Shown: positions 41,430 to 52,439 of the stretch, piece after piece
How positions within the stretch are numbered: the first letter of the stretch is position 1
How the letters are laid out: each line of letters opens with the position of its first letter
NCBI RefSeq assembly: GCF_000003195.3
Contig: NC_012871.2
Coordinates: 14,144,293-14,208,292 of the forward strand
Direction: 5' to 3'
Length of the DNA stretch: 64,000 bases
From: Sorghum bicolor
Lineage: Eukaryota; Streptophyta; Magnoliopsida; Poales; Poaceae
The notes under the pieces: model-generated
What the model saw: the letters and a program-made list of their open reading frames with translations, nothing else
Told to the model about the DNA's origin: nothing
Database searches by the model: none
Position numbers and translations under genes: made by a program

Positions 41430-42774
41430 TTCCGCAAGGCATTTTTGTCCAGGACATTGTCAAGCCAAGCGTCAGAGTCGACCTAGTCGAGAAGGCAAAC
41501 AGCAAGGCACTGCTCGTCCAGAACGCTACGCCGACAACCAGCAGCGCCGATTGGCGCACGCCTTTCATCAAATATCTCATAGACGGTACCGGCCTTCAAG
41601 ACAAGGGAGAGAACGAATGTCTCATCCGACGATCTAGAAATTATGCACTAGTCGATGGTGAACTTATGCATAAGAACACCAACACTGAAGTCTTGCTGAA
41701 GTGCATCACCTAAGAGGATGGCACCAAGCTACTAGAAGACATACATGCTGGATCCTGTGGCAACCATGCAGCCTCTCAAACGTTGGTCAGAAAGGCTTTC
41801 CGAGCAGGATTTTATTCGCCGTCTGCAGTGGTTGATGCTGAGAAACTGGTCCGACGATGTGAGGGTTGTCAGTTCTTCGCCAAGAGGACTCACATACCGG
41901 CCCACGAAATCCAGACAATACCGTCATCATGGCCTTTCGCCTGCTGGGGCCTAGATATGATTGGGCCATTCAAACCTGCTCCCGGCAATTTCAAGTTCGT
42001 GTTCGTGCTGGTCGACAAGTTCTCCAAGTGGATCAAGTACATGCCATTGGCCAAAGCAACCTTAGAAAAGGCTGTACAATTCCTTAATCAGATCATACAT
42101 CGGTTCGGGATTCCTAACAGCATAATCACCGACTTGGGTACTACATTCTGGGACTTCTACGATGACAGAGGCATAGTCGTAAAGTACGTGTCGGTAGCTC
42201 ATCCCCGAGCAAACGGACAAGTCAAGCGAGCTAATGGCATGATCATAGACGCTTTAAAAAAGAGGTTGTACAAGGAAAATGACAAAGCAGCAGGCAGGTG
42301 GATGAAAGAGTTGCTAGCCGTGGTCTAGGGCCTCCGGACATAGCCTAGTTGGAATACCAGCGTGTCCCCCTATTTCATGATATACGGGGCTGAGGCGGTT
42401 CTCCCCACTGACATAACATTCGGATCTCCAAGAGTCGAACATTTCGATCAATCTTCAACAGATCATGCTAGAGAACTTGAAATCAATTCATTGAGGAAAA
42501 ATGGTTAGACTCCTGCGTCCGAACAACAAACTACCTCGAAGTTATGCGAAGATATTACAATAGGAGCGTCAAAGAGCGTTCTTTCGTGGTCGGCGATCTG
42601 GTGCTCAAGTGGAAGACAAACCAGGAAGGGATGCACAAACTATCCACGCCTTGGGAGGGACCTTTCATGGTCGCAGAGGTCACGCATCCCACCTCTTACA
42701 AACTGACTTATCCGTACGGAACAAGCCTGCCCAACTCTTGGCACATAGACAAACTACGACTCTTTTACCCTTAG
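41430..42774 (+). pseudogene. TAT-like integrase, catalytic Glu replaced
   Basis: The zinc region reads HAASQTLVRKAFRAGFYSPS and CEGCQFFAKRTHIPA. The core has WGLDMIGPFKPAPGNFKFVF, KFSKWIKYMPLAKATLEKAV, IITDLGTTFWDFYDD and HPRANGQVKRANGMIIDALK. Family members normally have Glu in 'GQVERAN', the third catalytic residue; here it is Lys. A TAG follows near 42328. The C-terminal part (42544-42774) has VKERSFVVGDLVLKWK and WEGPFMVAEVTHPTSYKLTY, ending NSWHIDKLRLFYP. Confidence 0.88.
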
Positions 42775-43050
42775 ACCAAGAAACTTCGTATGTATCTTTT
42801 TTCTTATGAGTAATAATAAGATTTGGTTTTTGGCTCTATACCTTTTTCTATGCAGAACATTCGAGAAGTATGATTTCTTCTATTTTCGACACGATGAAAT
42901 CAAACAGGGTGCTTGACAAACCCTCATTCAGTGATACATCACTATCATCAAACATTTATAGCGCTCAAACCATGGTGTTTACAAACTTAAACTTTATTAC
43001 AAACTTTCCAGAGCGAAGTTTACAATAAAAACCCCTCTGGGCGACCCTAG
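42775..43050. other. TAT-like 3' non-coding spacer
   Basis: AT-rich sequence between the end of pol and the region carrying the antisense ORF. Nothing further recognised. Confidence 0.5.
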
Positions 43051-44723
43051 TCTAAGTCTACAGACCGAACCGGAGCTTGCTGCTCGGGCTGCTTGCTAAC
43101 TCGAGCTTCCGGTGCCGTCCAAGTGGTCGGGGCCACCGACACCTGGCTGGTCGAGACCGCAGGTGCTGACCGCCTATCTCCTGCAGCAGACACCTCTGAC
43201 CACTCCCTAGTCGACCTTTCCGAACCCGGTTGACTGCGCGGAATAGACGTCCCGCAGAGTTTAATGTCGCCGATCACAGTCGACGACACAAAGGTCATCC
43301 GCTTCCCTTGGACCAACCTCCTTGGGGTACCCTCCTTCTAGGCGGGTCAGGTCAGTCAGGGGGTAGTGAGCACGTATCGTACTCAGGACATGGGCCCGGC
43401 GTAGTCCCCGGCGTCCTTGACAAACAGCTGAAGCCAACCCCACACGCGTTGCGCTTTCTCAACTGGGCTCTAAATTTGCATGCGGGGCTGATCTTCAGGG
43501 AGCTCCGGACTGATGAGGTCTAGCACCGGGGCTACACCCTTCTAGATCTAAAGGCACTTGCTCTTCCATGAGTCCCGGTCTTTCACCAGATCCTCAAGAT
43601 GCTTCTTTGTGTTAGCCTTCAGCACTACGGCAAGGAACAAAGCAAGGGAAGTCGATAACGGGCTACCAAAATAAACGAATTTTCACTCATTTTGACAAGC
43701 CTGATCTTACCAGTCAACTCTCAGTTTCTTGTTTTCAGCTCTTCTCCGGCTTTCCGCTCGCTCTCCAGTATGCGAGCGCGCTCTTGGTCGAGCTGGTCCT
43801 TCTCCTTCTGGACGCGTTCCATTTCTTCCTCCATACCTACAACAGCAATTGTTTTATTAACAAGAACTCAAAACACCATGCATCATGGCTGGCGCCAATC
43901 CCCAGCCTTACCCTTTCTCTCACGGTCCTTGTCGGCTAGTCACCGAGACAGGTCCAATATCCGCTCCTCTTGAGCAGCCCTCTCCTTGGCTTCCTTCTCG
44001 GCCTCTAGCCAAAGGCGGTCCACCTCCCCAGTCAAGGCCTTGTTCTCGGCCATGATCCCTTCAATTTGGTCGAAACATATTTTACGATATTTCGCCATCT
44101 CCATTGCGTCCTGTAGATTACAAACATACACAAATGTGTGACAAGGTTTCGATGACACTCGCTATCTTTTGGTTGGGAGGTTGCTCAGCTTAACTTCGTT
44201 GACAAGCCGCTTAGCGGCTCTTTCTACCCTCTCTGCCTCTTCGAGTTCAGCGATCTCTTCGTGGCCAGCCCAGTGGTCCCCATGCTGACGCCAGACATAG
44301 ATATGTTGGCGCCCATCGTGGGGGCGCCCCTGGATCTCCTCTATTTCATCATCAGAGTCTGCTTGAGTCTCCTCGCCCTGTGCGCTCTTCCCTACCATGG
44401 CCGAGGACGTTATGGGTCTCTTGCCAAGGTCGAGCGTGCCCTCTGGTGCTGTAGCCTCAATAGGTGGCTCCTCCACCCGAGCAGGGGATGGAGCTTTGAT
44501 CTCATCTCCCGCTCCACTACTCGGTGGGGGAGTGGCCACAGCACCCTCATCCCTGGTCGGGACATCAACATCAGTCTCCTCCTGGGTCGGGGCGTCAGTG
44601 GCGACCTTTTTAGTGGTCGAGGCAGTTGCGGGTTGGGCAACAGGCTGCTCTGCGGTAGCCTGCCCTGCGGTGGTCTGCCCTATGGTGGCCGGCTCAGTTG
44701 CCCGAGCCCAAAACGGTGCTGGG
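43050..44723 (-). pseudogene. TAT-like antisense ORF, C-terminal coiled-coil part
   Basis: Minus-strand frames, partly separated by short intron-like gaps: ATPPPSSGAGDEIKAPSPAR and EIAELEEAERVERAAKRLVN (44539-44162), MEMAKYRKICFDQIEGIMAE and LWLEAEKEAKERAAQEERIL (44158-43940), and a Glu/Lys/Arg-rich piece near 43850-43690. They look like an acidic/Pro-rich linker followed by a long coiled coil. Many plant TAT Gypsy elements carry an additional ORF in this position and orientation; its role is not established. The solo LTR at 44724 cuts it from its N-terminal part. Confidence 0.6.
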
Positions 44724-46375
44724 TGTTGGGCATTCTTAATGTCACTACCAAAAGTAGACTTAGTTTTCTAATTCTGATAACGACGCCAAAAATGCCAAAC
44801 CTATCCCTCATGCCACTTAAGCCAAGTTGTCATCCCCAGCATGACATGAGAGACGCGGTATTGAAATATGTAATTGCTCTTCTAAATAAATAATAAATGA
44901 GATCTGCAAGCGCACAGATTAATACCGATGTAGCATTTTAATCGGGAAGTATTCCAGGTATCGTTATTTATATTTTTACCACTGGGAAGGAATTGCTAAA
45001 CATCAATGTTGATTATAGAATGGAATATAGAATTGAGTATCTATCATTGCATATATAATTGAGAGCATTTATCTATCTCTTTCATACAGGGATAAATGTC
45101 ACACAAAAGATATATAAAGTATGAACGGTGACAAAGATAACTAATCTGATCAGCATAACTTAGCCACATATAAATATGATAAGCACCTCAATTAGATATT
45201 CTAGCAAGTCATTAGCATGGAATTAGGACGAACTACAAGAATATTTCCTAAGTTATTCTTAACTATACAGTCTAGCATATCATAGTTAGTGCAATTATAC
45301 TTGGCAATCATTGCGAGACAGGACTACGCACATGCATAGTGATATTATCAAGGAATATGAGAAACATCGGAATCACTCCCCTGTTATAATGTTGCTCTGC
45401 CAGCCCTATACACGAGAGGGGGACTATATAAGAATCAATGGAGCTGTCACTACCACGAACTACCCCGCGGTCTGGCATATAGGGTACAATCGTAGATAAA
45501 TACGGTATAGGCACCACGCCTACACAATACTTATCATTTACCCACTGTACACATGGATAAATGCTATACGATCCTAAACATGTATATAATTCCAATCTAA
45601 CTAAGTCAAGTTTATGACTATGATAAACTAAGAACAATATAATTGCGAATATAAACAAGTAGAGCAAAGTCATAAGCAATATATTGAAGTAGAGCAAAGT
45701 CTTATTCATAATATTGAAGAACAAAGATGAACAATTGAAGAACAGTAGAGAATTACCAAGAATCCTCTTGACAGATCTGAAAACCAATCGAAGATTGACT
45801 CCTTCTAGTTCTAATCCTATGTAGCTATGCTAAACTAGAGATCTAATTGATGTGGTGGCTCTAGGGCTTGATCAGAGGGTTCTTATCCCAAGATGAATAA
45901 TGAATTAGGGGTCTGAGGTCCTCTCCTCCAGGGGCCAGGGGGTCTGGTTATATAGTCCTTCCAAGTGAATATGGGCCGTTGGATCAAACCGACATTAATC
46001 GCACGGTTTTTCTTGATCCTTTAGGTCGGTGGAGCATGATCCGCGAAGTTGGCTGTGATTGGCCCCGAGGCCAGGGCGGGCGCCCAAGGGGGGAGGGCGG
46101 GCGCCCTGCCCCCGGGCCCGTCCGATCTCCCGTTCGTTCCTGTGGCTTCTGGACTCTTCTAGTTGTAAGATAATTGCGCGGCACGTTAATATCTCTATGT
46201 AAACCCGACGTGTGGGCCTTTCTTCCATATTTCCTGATAACCCCCTGCAGAAATAGACAAACACCAAAACTCGTGGAATTCTGTTAGATAAAACCCTAAG
46301 TCTGGATGTCGGTTGCATTTGGATCCTTTTCTTGTTTATTTGTTAATTAAATTTGATACTTAAGGACCGTCAACA
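44724..46375. mobile_element. Solo LTR (Athila-like family) inside the antisense ORF
   Basis: 1,652 bp from TGTTGGGCATTC to ACCGTCAACA, flanked by CTGGG (44719-44723) and CTAGG (46376-46380), a 5-bp duplication with one change. Its right half (CCCGACGTGTGGGCC, TTTCCTGATAACCCCCTGC, AAACTCGTGGAATTCTGT) matches the LTR at 49858-51074, so both belong to related families. Its right third is unusually GC-rich (46060-46120). No internal sequence remains. Confidence 0.8.
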
Positions 46376-48050
46376 CTAGGGACAACATCCAAGGTAGCAC
46401 TGCATGTTCCATCCAATTATAACATGCGGGAATTCTAACTACATGAAAAATGTAGTCGTTTTTCTCTTTACTTACAGGTTGGAACTCTGGTGCGATGTCG
46501 AGAAGACCCTCCTCCTAGCACGACCAGCCGCCGCTGCCGTTTCTACCTTGTCTGGGCGCGCCTGCTCAGCAGGGGCGTGCGCGGCGGGCGGATCTCCGGC
46601 GGCCCGACCGCCCTCTGCCGAGATCACCTCCGGGCGGCTACACGGCTTGCAGACCAGGGTTGGGGCCGCTCCCTCTTCTTCGTCGTTGTCGTCAACAACT
46701 CAGAGGAGTCGGCGGCGCTTTGGTGCTCGGGTTCTCGAGGCCGAGCCTTGGCCAGTTAAAGGCCCTGGAGCCGCTTCTGCTGGCGCTACTCGTGCTTGGG
46801 ATGGCTCTCCGGCCATCGGTCTTTTGCCGGCGACCCTATCTTTGTTGGTTGGCGCCGGTCACCTATCATCTTCATCGCTGCAAGTGTATCGGTTACATCG
46901 AGTAGCGTTGTCCATCGATGGGTCTACTCTCGCCAGGTGCTGCATGCCGGGCGCCAGTGATATATACACCGACGCTCGGTCAATGTCTCCGATCTGCAAG
47001 ACGAAGGTGATTAGATTTTAGAAGAAGGGAACGATAGTTTACAAAATCGCAAATTGAGTGAAGTCATTTTTTACCTTGGGAGCTGGTCGACCCAACTTAT
47101 ACGCGTGCATACGATTGTCGCTTCGCACGAAGTTGCTGTCTGCAAGGTTGAACAACTCGTTGATCCTTTGCTGGATCTCTAGTTTCTCTAGGTTGTCCCA
47201 GTGCATCCTGGTCGAGTCCTGCCTTCCCTGGTACTCGTACGCCAAGTGCACCCTCCTCTGGCATGGCATGACCCGTCGGCTGAGGAAGTTGTCGACCACA
47301 CCAGGACCATCCAAGCATGACCAGTCGATCAGACTCATCAACTCTTCTACTTGGCCGGTGTACTATGGTCGGTCTGTCTAGCTGACCCTCTTCTCTAGGA
47401 TGTAGCGGACGTCGCAGAATGTGGCGCTGCCTGGTTCCTCCCTGATGTAAAACCATCTCTTACACCATTCAGTCAGAGATGTATTCCAGGGGCAGCTGAG
47501 GTAGTGGTTCTTCATCCCATCATGAAGATTGAGGTATACTCCACCTGCAATCTTAGAGCCTCCAACCGCTCCTTTCTTCCTCAAGCAAAACAAACATCGG
47601 AACAAATCAAAGTGTGGTTCAATCCCCACAAAAGCCTCGCAAAGGTGGATGAAAGTCGCCACCAGAAGAATCGAGTTCGGGTGCAGATTGCCAATCCCAA
47701 TCTCGTAGTAGAGAAGCAAACCCTAAAGAAAGGGATGCACCGGCACCCCAAAACCCCTCGTAAAGAAATCTTCAAAAACTACAATCTCACCGGCTCGGGG
47801 GTTAGGGTAGCTTTCTCCCTCCGGCGCCCTCCAGCCGCCGAGCTCTTGGTCATGTAGCAACCCCATCTCGACAAGGTCGTTGAGGGACCTGGCAGTGCAC
47901 CGGGACTTCTTCCATTCCTTCGCCATCATCTCGGCCTTCTTCTTGGAGTCGCTCTTGGCCATTTCACGCAAGAAAGCTTGAACCAGATCTGGTGCACTTA
48001 GAGAGAGCAAGGAAGACAAAGGCAAGAGGCTAGTATGCAACTGCTGGGTG
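46376..48050 (-). pseudogene. TAT-like antisense ORF, N-terminal part ('putative gypsy type transposon' domain)
   Basis: Minus-strand reading from about 48040: MAKSDSKKKAEMMAKEWKKS, SLNDLVEMGLLHDQELGGWR, EIVVFEDFFTRGFGVPVHPF; after a frameshift near 47720, YEIGIGNLHPNSILLVATFI, HLCEAFVGIEPHFDLFRCLF, YLSCPWNTSLTEWCKRWFYI; then, beyond a stop near 47380, NLEKLEIQQRINELFNLADS. This is the domain that databases call 'putative gypsy type transposon', common in grass genomes and known as the antisense ORF of RIRE2/TAT-like elements. Its function is unknown. The part 46990-46400 is GC-rich linker. Confidence 0.75.
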
Positions 48051-48369
48051 AAGTTTTAGCATTACACCTTTCGGCTCTTTATAATAGAGGAACCACCTCT
48101 TTCACTTCCCGACTCCTAGGGAAATGTGCAGTTTATGCGGTGGAAACGATGTTTCGATTTTCAATATCTATTGCAGTAAATTTGGTGCATTTTTTTTATG
48201 ATTAATAGGTTTCCTTTTTTGGTCCGCGTGATGAACGGTTGTGCTATCAGATGGCACCCCTTTTCACGAGCCGAACTGACAAGATGGCCGAACACTTTGT
48301 GATGTCACCAATTAATGAAGGGATATGACGATCTTTATAAACTACTTTATTAAGGATAAGAAGTTTGTT

Positions 48370-48800
48370 TGGATTTATCCATAAGCTGGGGACTGTACCA
48401 CCGAGCATGGTATGCTCGGGGACTGTACCGACCACCAAGCATGGTATGCTCGGAGACTGGTCGACCAGTCTTCTCAATTAAGCTAGGACTGTACCGACCA
48501 TCGAGCATGGTATGCTCGGGGACTAGTCGACCAGTCTACCCAATTAAGCCTTGGACTGTACCGACCACCGAGCTTGGTATGCTCGGGGATTGGTCCATCA
48601 GTCTACCCAATTAAGTCTTGGACTGTACCAACCACCGAGCATGGTATGCTCGGGGACTGGTCGACCAGTCTACCCAATTAAGCCTGGGACTGTACGGACT
48701 GCCGAGCATGGGATGCTCGGGGACTGATCGACCAGTCTGCTTAATAAATCTGGGGACTGCACATACCAACAACCACGGTATCCTCGGGGACTGGTTGATT
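48370..48800. repeat. Tandem repeat, about 67 bp x 6-7, with two palindromes per unit
   Basis: Units contain CCGAGCATGGTATGCTCGG (8-bp inverted arms, 3-nt loop; first at 48401-48419) and, in most, GACTGGTCGACCAGTC (a perfect 16-bp palindrome), joined by TACCCAATTAAGCCTGGGA-like spacers. It lies between the antisense ORF and the expected 3' LTR of the TAT-like element. Tandem repeats at this place are common in TAT elements. Confidence 0.85.
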
Positions 48801-48969
48801 AGTCTGTTTTTGAAGCAAAGGATTTATGTTGATTACCTACGAATTGACTATGTATTCAATTGGATGGGATAATTTTAATTTCTAAGACCTTGCTACAAGG
48901 CTCATACTTTGCCTTCCAGTAAGCTCGGGGACCACATCGGTACGATGCATCTGGCGATGCATCTCAGTA

Positions 48970-49608
48970 TTAGTCCGGTGGTGGAATTTCTTCCTCTTGT
49001 GGCTCAGAACTTGGGATAGCTAAAGTAGATGAAGAATTTGGCAGAGTGTCTACTTCGGCTTCGTAGGTTTCATCATGAAGGGTATTATCCATCTCAGCTT
49101 CTAGGATTCTATCTAGGATCACTCTATCTTTATCGGCAGGGATGCGAAAGAAAGAACCTCTAGACATTGTGTGTAGCATTTGTTTGTGATTTTTCTGAAG
49201 ACCTCGAAAAAAGTGAAATAAAAGAACAGGGTCTTCAAGATTAAGGTTTGGACCAGATTCTAAAAGATCAGAAAAACGTTTCCAGGATTTTCCTAAAGTT
49301 TCATTATCTTTTTGTTTAAAAGATAGGACTTCGAGTCTAAGGTCGGCTATACGGTCAAGGGAGTAGAAATCTAGACAAAAGTTGGCTCGTAAAACTCCCC
49401 ATTCACCTTGTTGTTGACTTACCTTCTGACTGTACCATTGTCTAGCTTCTCCCCTTAAAGAAAAAGGAAAAAGCTTCCAACGTAAAGTTTTATCAGAAAT
49501 GCCTTCAATGCGAAGACAATCACATGTTTGCTCAAAATCTCTAATATGAAGGTAAGGGTTTTCGTCTTCCTTTCCCAAAAAAGATAGGTTTTGAATCATG
49601 GCAATCAA
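48970..49608 (-). pseudogene. Athila-like gag, 3'-truncated
   Basis: 212 open codons: MIAMIQNLSFLGKEDENPYL, HIRDFEQTCDCLRIEGISDK, LFPFSLRGEARQWYSQ, LRLEVLSFKQKDNETLGKSW and LLFHFFRGLQKNHKQMLHTM. This is the core of Athila-type gag (Retrotrans_gag), which usually begins with a further N-terminal part; a TAG-type break lies just upstream near 49626. The frame ends EEEIPPPD and TAG at the deletion junction, so the natural C-terminus and nucleocapsid are lost. Confidence 0.85.
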
Positions 49609-49831
49609 CCTAGAACTTAACTTATACTAGGATGTTTGGATAGGCTGTGATGATTCCCATGGTAAAAGGTCAGTTGCTAAGGGGATTGCAGATTCATGGA
49701 TCGATTTAGAATTTTGGTTTTCCATAAGGTAAGAGTAAAGAAAATAAATAAAGAATATAAAAGATAAGAAAAGATAAAAGTATAGATACAAGCTAGTAGT
49801 AAGACTCAGGTTATCTCAGCAACCGTCTTTC

Positions 49832-49849
49832 TCCCCGGCAACGGCGCCA
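49832..49849 (-). other. Primer-binding site of the Athila-like element
   Basis: TGGCGCCGTTGCCGGGGA on the minus strand, the classic site of plant Athila/TAT Gypsy elements (complementary to aspartate tRNA). It lies 8 nt from the LTR end. Confidence 0.85.
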
Positions 49850-49857
49850 GAAATGCT

Positions 49858-51074
49858 TGTTGATATTTGGGAACGCAATAAGGAATTGATCCGCAAGCGC
49901 ACGGATATCGGTGAGCACTTCACCCGAGAAATTATCCAGAGTATCGTATTTATTTTTTTACCACTAGGAGAAAGAGTGCATCTGACTAACCGGTCTATTA
50001 CTACTAACCTTTAGGCACAAAGAATGTCTTTCGATGTGAGTGATAAATAGAGAAGACTGCAACCGTAGTCTCCTTCTAACCTTGGTAAGGATGATCTACT
50101 GTTCTAATAGGGAGGCTAACGGAATCTAGACAACACAAAGGATGTTCGACCCGCACCTATAAACCCTATCCTTCCTGCTAACGAGATGTGATCTACAAAG
50201 GTAACTCGGAATTGTCACGTTCCTTACTACTACCACGGTCCAGCTAGTCAGGGAATATCTATGAGTACCCCAGCCTAAACACCACGTTTACGCCAGCAAT
50301 GATTACTCTAAACTCTACGTGAAGAGATTAAAGTAAACTCATAAACCATAAGAACAATAAAACAAGAACTTACTAGAATTTAGAAGTCGAAATACTGAAG
50401 AATCCTAGAAGCAAGCTTCGGGTTAGGAGAACTTGATCCCGCAGGTACAAGCTTGGAGTAGACACCAACAGGCCGGACTTCCTCCAATCTACACCTCCAC
50501 TCTATCTCTCTCAATCTAGTAGAAACTAGAAGATCTATTTCTACCTTACATTGGTTGCTAAGCCTAAAAAGAAATATTAATTAGAGAAGAGGTTTTCCTT
50601 CGAGGGCACCCCTCAGTCTCTATGATAATTTCTTCATGTCTTCTCCAGGGGCCAGGGGGGTCTCCTTATATAGTCCTCCCCTTCTATGCGTTTTTGGGTC
50701 GATAGGCGAGGTGGTACTATGTTTGTTTTTCTTGATCCAATAGGTCAGTGGAATATCCCGTGCGAAGAGAGTCCCGAACTGGATCCAACAGGGGGCGGGC
50801 GCCCTGGGCCTGGCCCCTTTCGGCCTCCGTCTCCTTCCCGTGGCTTCTGGAGTCTTCTAGATGGTATAAAATCGCGCGGTGCGTTGATATCTCTATGTAA
50901 TCCCGACATGTGGGCCTTTCTTCCTTATTTCCTGATAACCCCCTGCAGAAACAGATAAACAACAAAACTCGTGGAATTCTGTCAGATCAAACCCTAATTC
51001 TAGGTGTTGGTTGCATATTGGTCCTTTCTCTTGTTTCCTTGATAATTAAAATTGATACTTAAGAACCGTCAACA
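49858..51074 (-). repeat. Athila-like 5' LTR
   Basis: 1,217 bp with + ends TGTTGATATTTGG and ACCGTCAACA. Related to the solo LTR 44724-46375. Adjacent primer site and gag fix its orientation. Confidence 0.85.
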
Positions 51075-51410
51075 GAGATCAAGCAGGATTCTAGTCTGTT
51101 AGAATAGGAATCGATGTCGCATCATCTATGGCAATTGTAACCGACTAGGATTAGTTTCCAGATCTGTAACCCTGCCCTTGGGACTATATAAAGAGAGGCA
51201 AGGGACCCCCTTAGGCAAGAAAAACACAATTCAACACATCTCAATCAGAAGCAGGATGTAGGTATTACGCCCACACGGCAGCCGAACCTGGATAAAATCT
51301 TTGTCTATGTCTTGCATCACCATCGAGTCTGTAGCTTGCGCACCTGTCTGCCGATAATCTACTACCGTGGGTATACCCTAAGGTAGACTCCCGACTAGCT
51401 TTCATCGACA
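51075..51410 (+). repeat. TAT-like 3' LTR, 5'-truncated
   Basis: 336 bp that align with 35337-35683 (GAGATCAAGCAGGATTCTAG to CGACA), then the target duplication ACAAC. The first 121 bp of the LTR are missing at the junction with the Athila-like element. Confidence 0.88.
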
Positions 51411-52439
51411 ACAACCATGCCACCAATTCGTGTCCATGCTAGGGCCAACTGGAGCACATTCATCCATTGTCATACTCAAAAGGAAATTACTAACTTAAAT
51501 AATTGCTTTTTGGACATGCAACCACCATCAGCCATTGGTTCATAAGTTGGTGGAAATGGACCATTAGTCGATGCCCAAGGACGTCGCTCGACACCCAAGT
51601 TTCCTCCACCGCCGTACTCAGCTACCTATAATAAGTACCCTCACTGCCTCTACACACTATAAAAGGAGGTGTGGAGCTCGGTGAAGATCATTCCCATCAA
51701 TTCCATCACCCCAAGTGAGAATAGTAGCTAGGCGAAGCACTATAGCTATACTACTTAGAAAAGTAGAAGATAGGAAGAGAGTGAGGAGAAGCTTGGGGAG
51801 GTATCTAGTTTGTTGGCATCCTCTCCCACTTGTGCTTTGGTGGATGAATCTCTTCTTCAAGTGAAGTTCAATATCTTTTGTGGTAACTCTGTTGTTTTGC
51901 ATTACTTAAGTATTCATTTATATTGTTATTGTTTATGAGTTTTAGCGCTTGGTTATAGTGCTCTAGTCCCATTTCATCATAGCCATGTTAGAGTTGTGAG
52001 TCTATAGATTAAGCATGGTGCTTAGGCTATAGCTTGCTTCTGTTTATGGCTAGACCTCTAGATAGATAGTGGCAGGTGGTGACAGCCCTATCCATCCTCT
52101 GTATTTCACCATGATAGGTCTAGTTATTAAATTATAACGCTCATGGTAGACCTTGTCTAGTTAACCCTCCTGATTGGTAGGCGGACTGTGCCCAGAAGTA
52201 AATAGCCATGACACTTCATTCATGGTCCAACCTCTCACAAGCCTTCTAAAAGTCCTAACCTTCAAGTGCCATTTATCTAAACTACCAGATACGGGACGGA
52301 GTATTTCGAGCTCTTTCCGCTATCTTAGTAAGGCTATCCTATTGGGGCCACAACTTTTCAAACCTAAACATTTCTTACTAAAGAAACATTATCTCCAGTC
52401 TCTAACAACAAAGAATTGTGGCCACTAGGGACCCTATCT
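51411..52439. other. Older retroelement remnant next to the TAT-like element
   Basis: GGACGTCGCTCGACACCC and CACTATAAAAGGAGGTG (TATA-like, 51658-51664) suggest an LTR promoter region continuous, before the TAT insertion, with 35109-35215. Further right there are only short frames. No gene identified. Confidence 0.4.

Larger units (their letters stand above)
48965..51074 (-). mobile_element. Truncated Athila-like Gypsy element (5' LTR and gag)
   Basis: The minus-oriented 5' LTR (49858-51074) is followed by the primer site TGGCGCCGTTGCCGGGGA (49832-49849) and gag (49608-48970). Pol and the 3' LTR are missing. The element sits in the 3' LTR of the TAT-like element: directly after it, at 51075, that LTR resumes at its position 122, whereas LTR bases 1-121 are not found on the left side. 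A deletion therefore removed the element's 3' half and the start of the host LTR. The left border is approximate. Confidence 0.75.
35216..51410 (+). mobile_element. TAT-lineage Gypsy retrotransposon with nested insertions
   Basis: Flanked by the 5-bp duplication ACAAC (35211-35215 and 51411-51415). The 5' LTR is complete (35216-35683); the 3' LTR survives only from 51075 to 51410. Order: gag, protease, RT, RNase H, integrase on +, then a region with an antisense ORF and tandem repeats before the 3' LTR, the layout of plant TAT elements (RIRE2/Retand-like). Insertions: solo LTR 38661-39375, solo LTR 44724-46375 and a truncated Athila-like element to 51074. Subtracting these, the element is about 11.7 kb. 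Multiple stops in gag and pol show it is inactive. Confidence 0.88.

Noticed and set aside
46404..47021. 205-codon + strand frame
   Set aside because: Lies opposite the GC-rich linker of the TAT antisense ORF and shows no domain; a shadow frame.
48370..48800. Regularly spaced repeats resembling a CRISPR array
   Set aside because: The 'spacers' are themselves similar, the period is one tandem unit, the genome is a plant and the repeat lies inside a Gypsy element.
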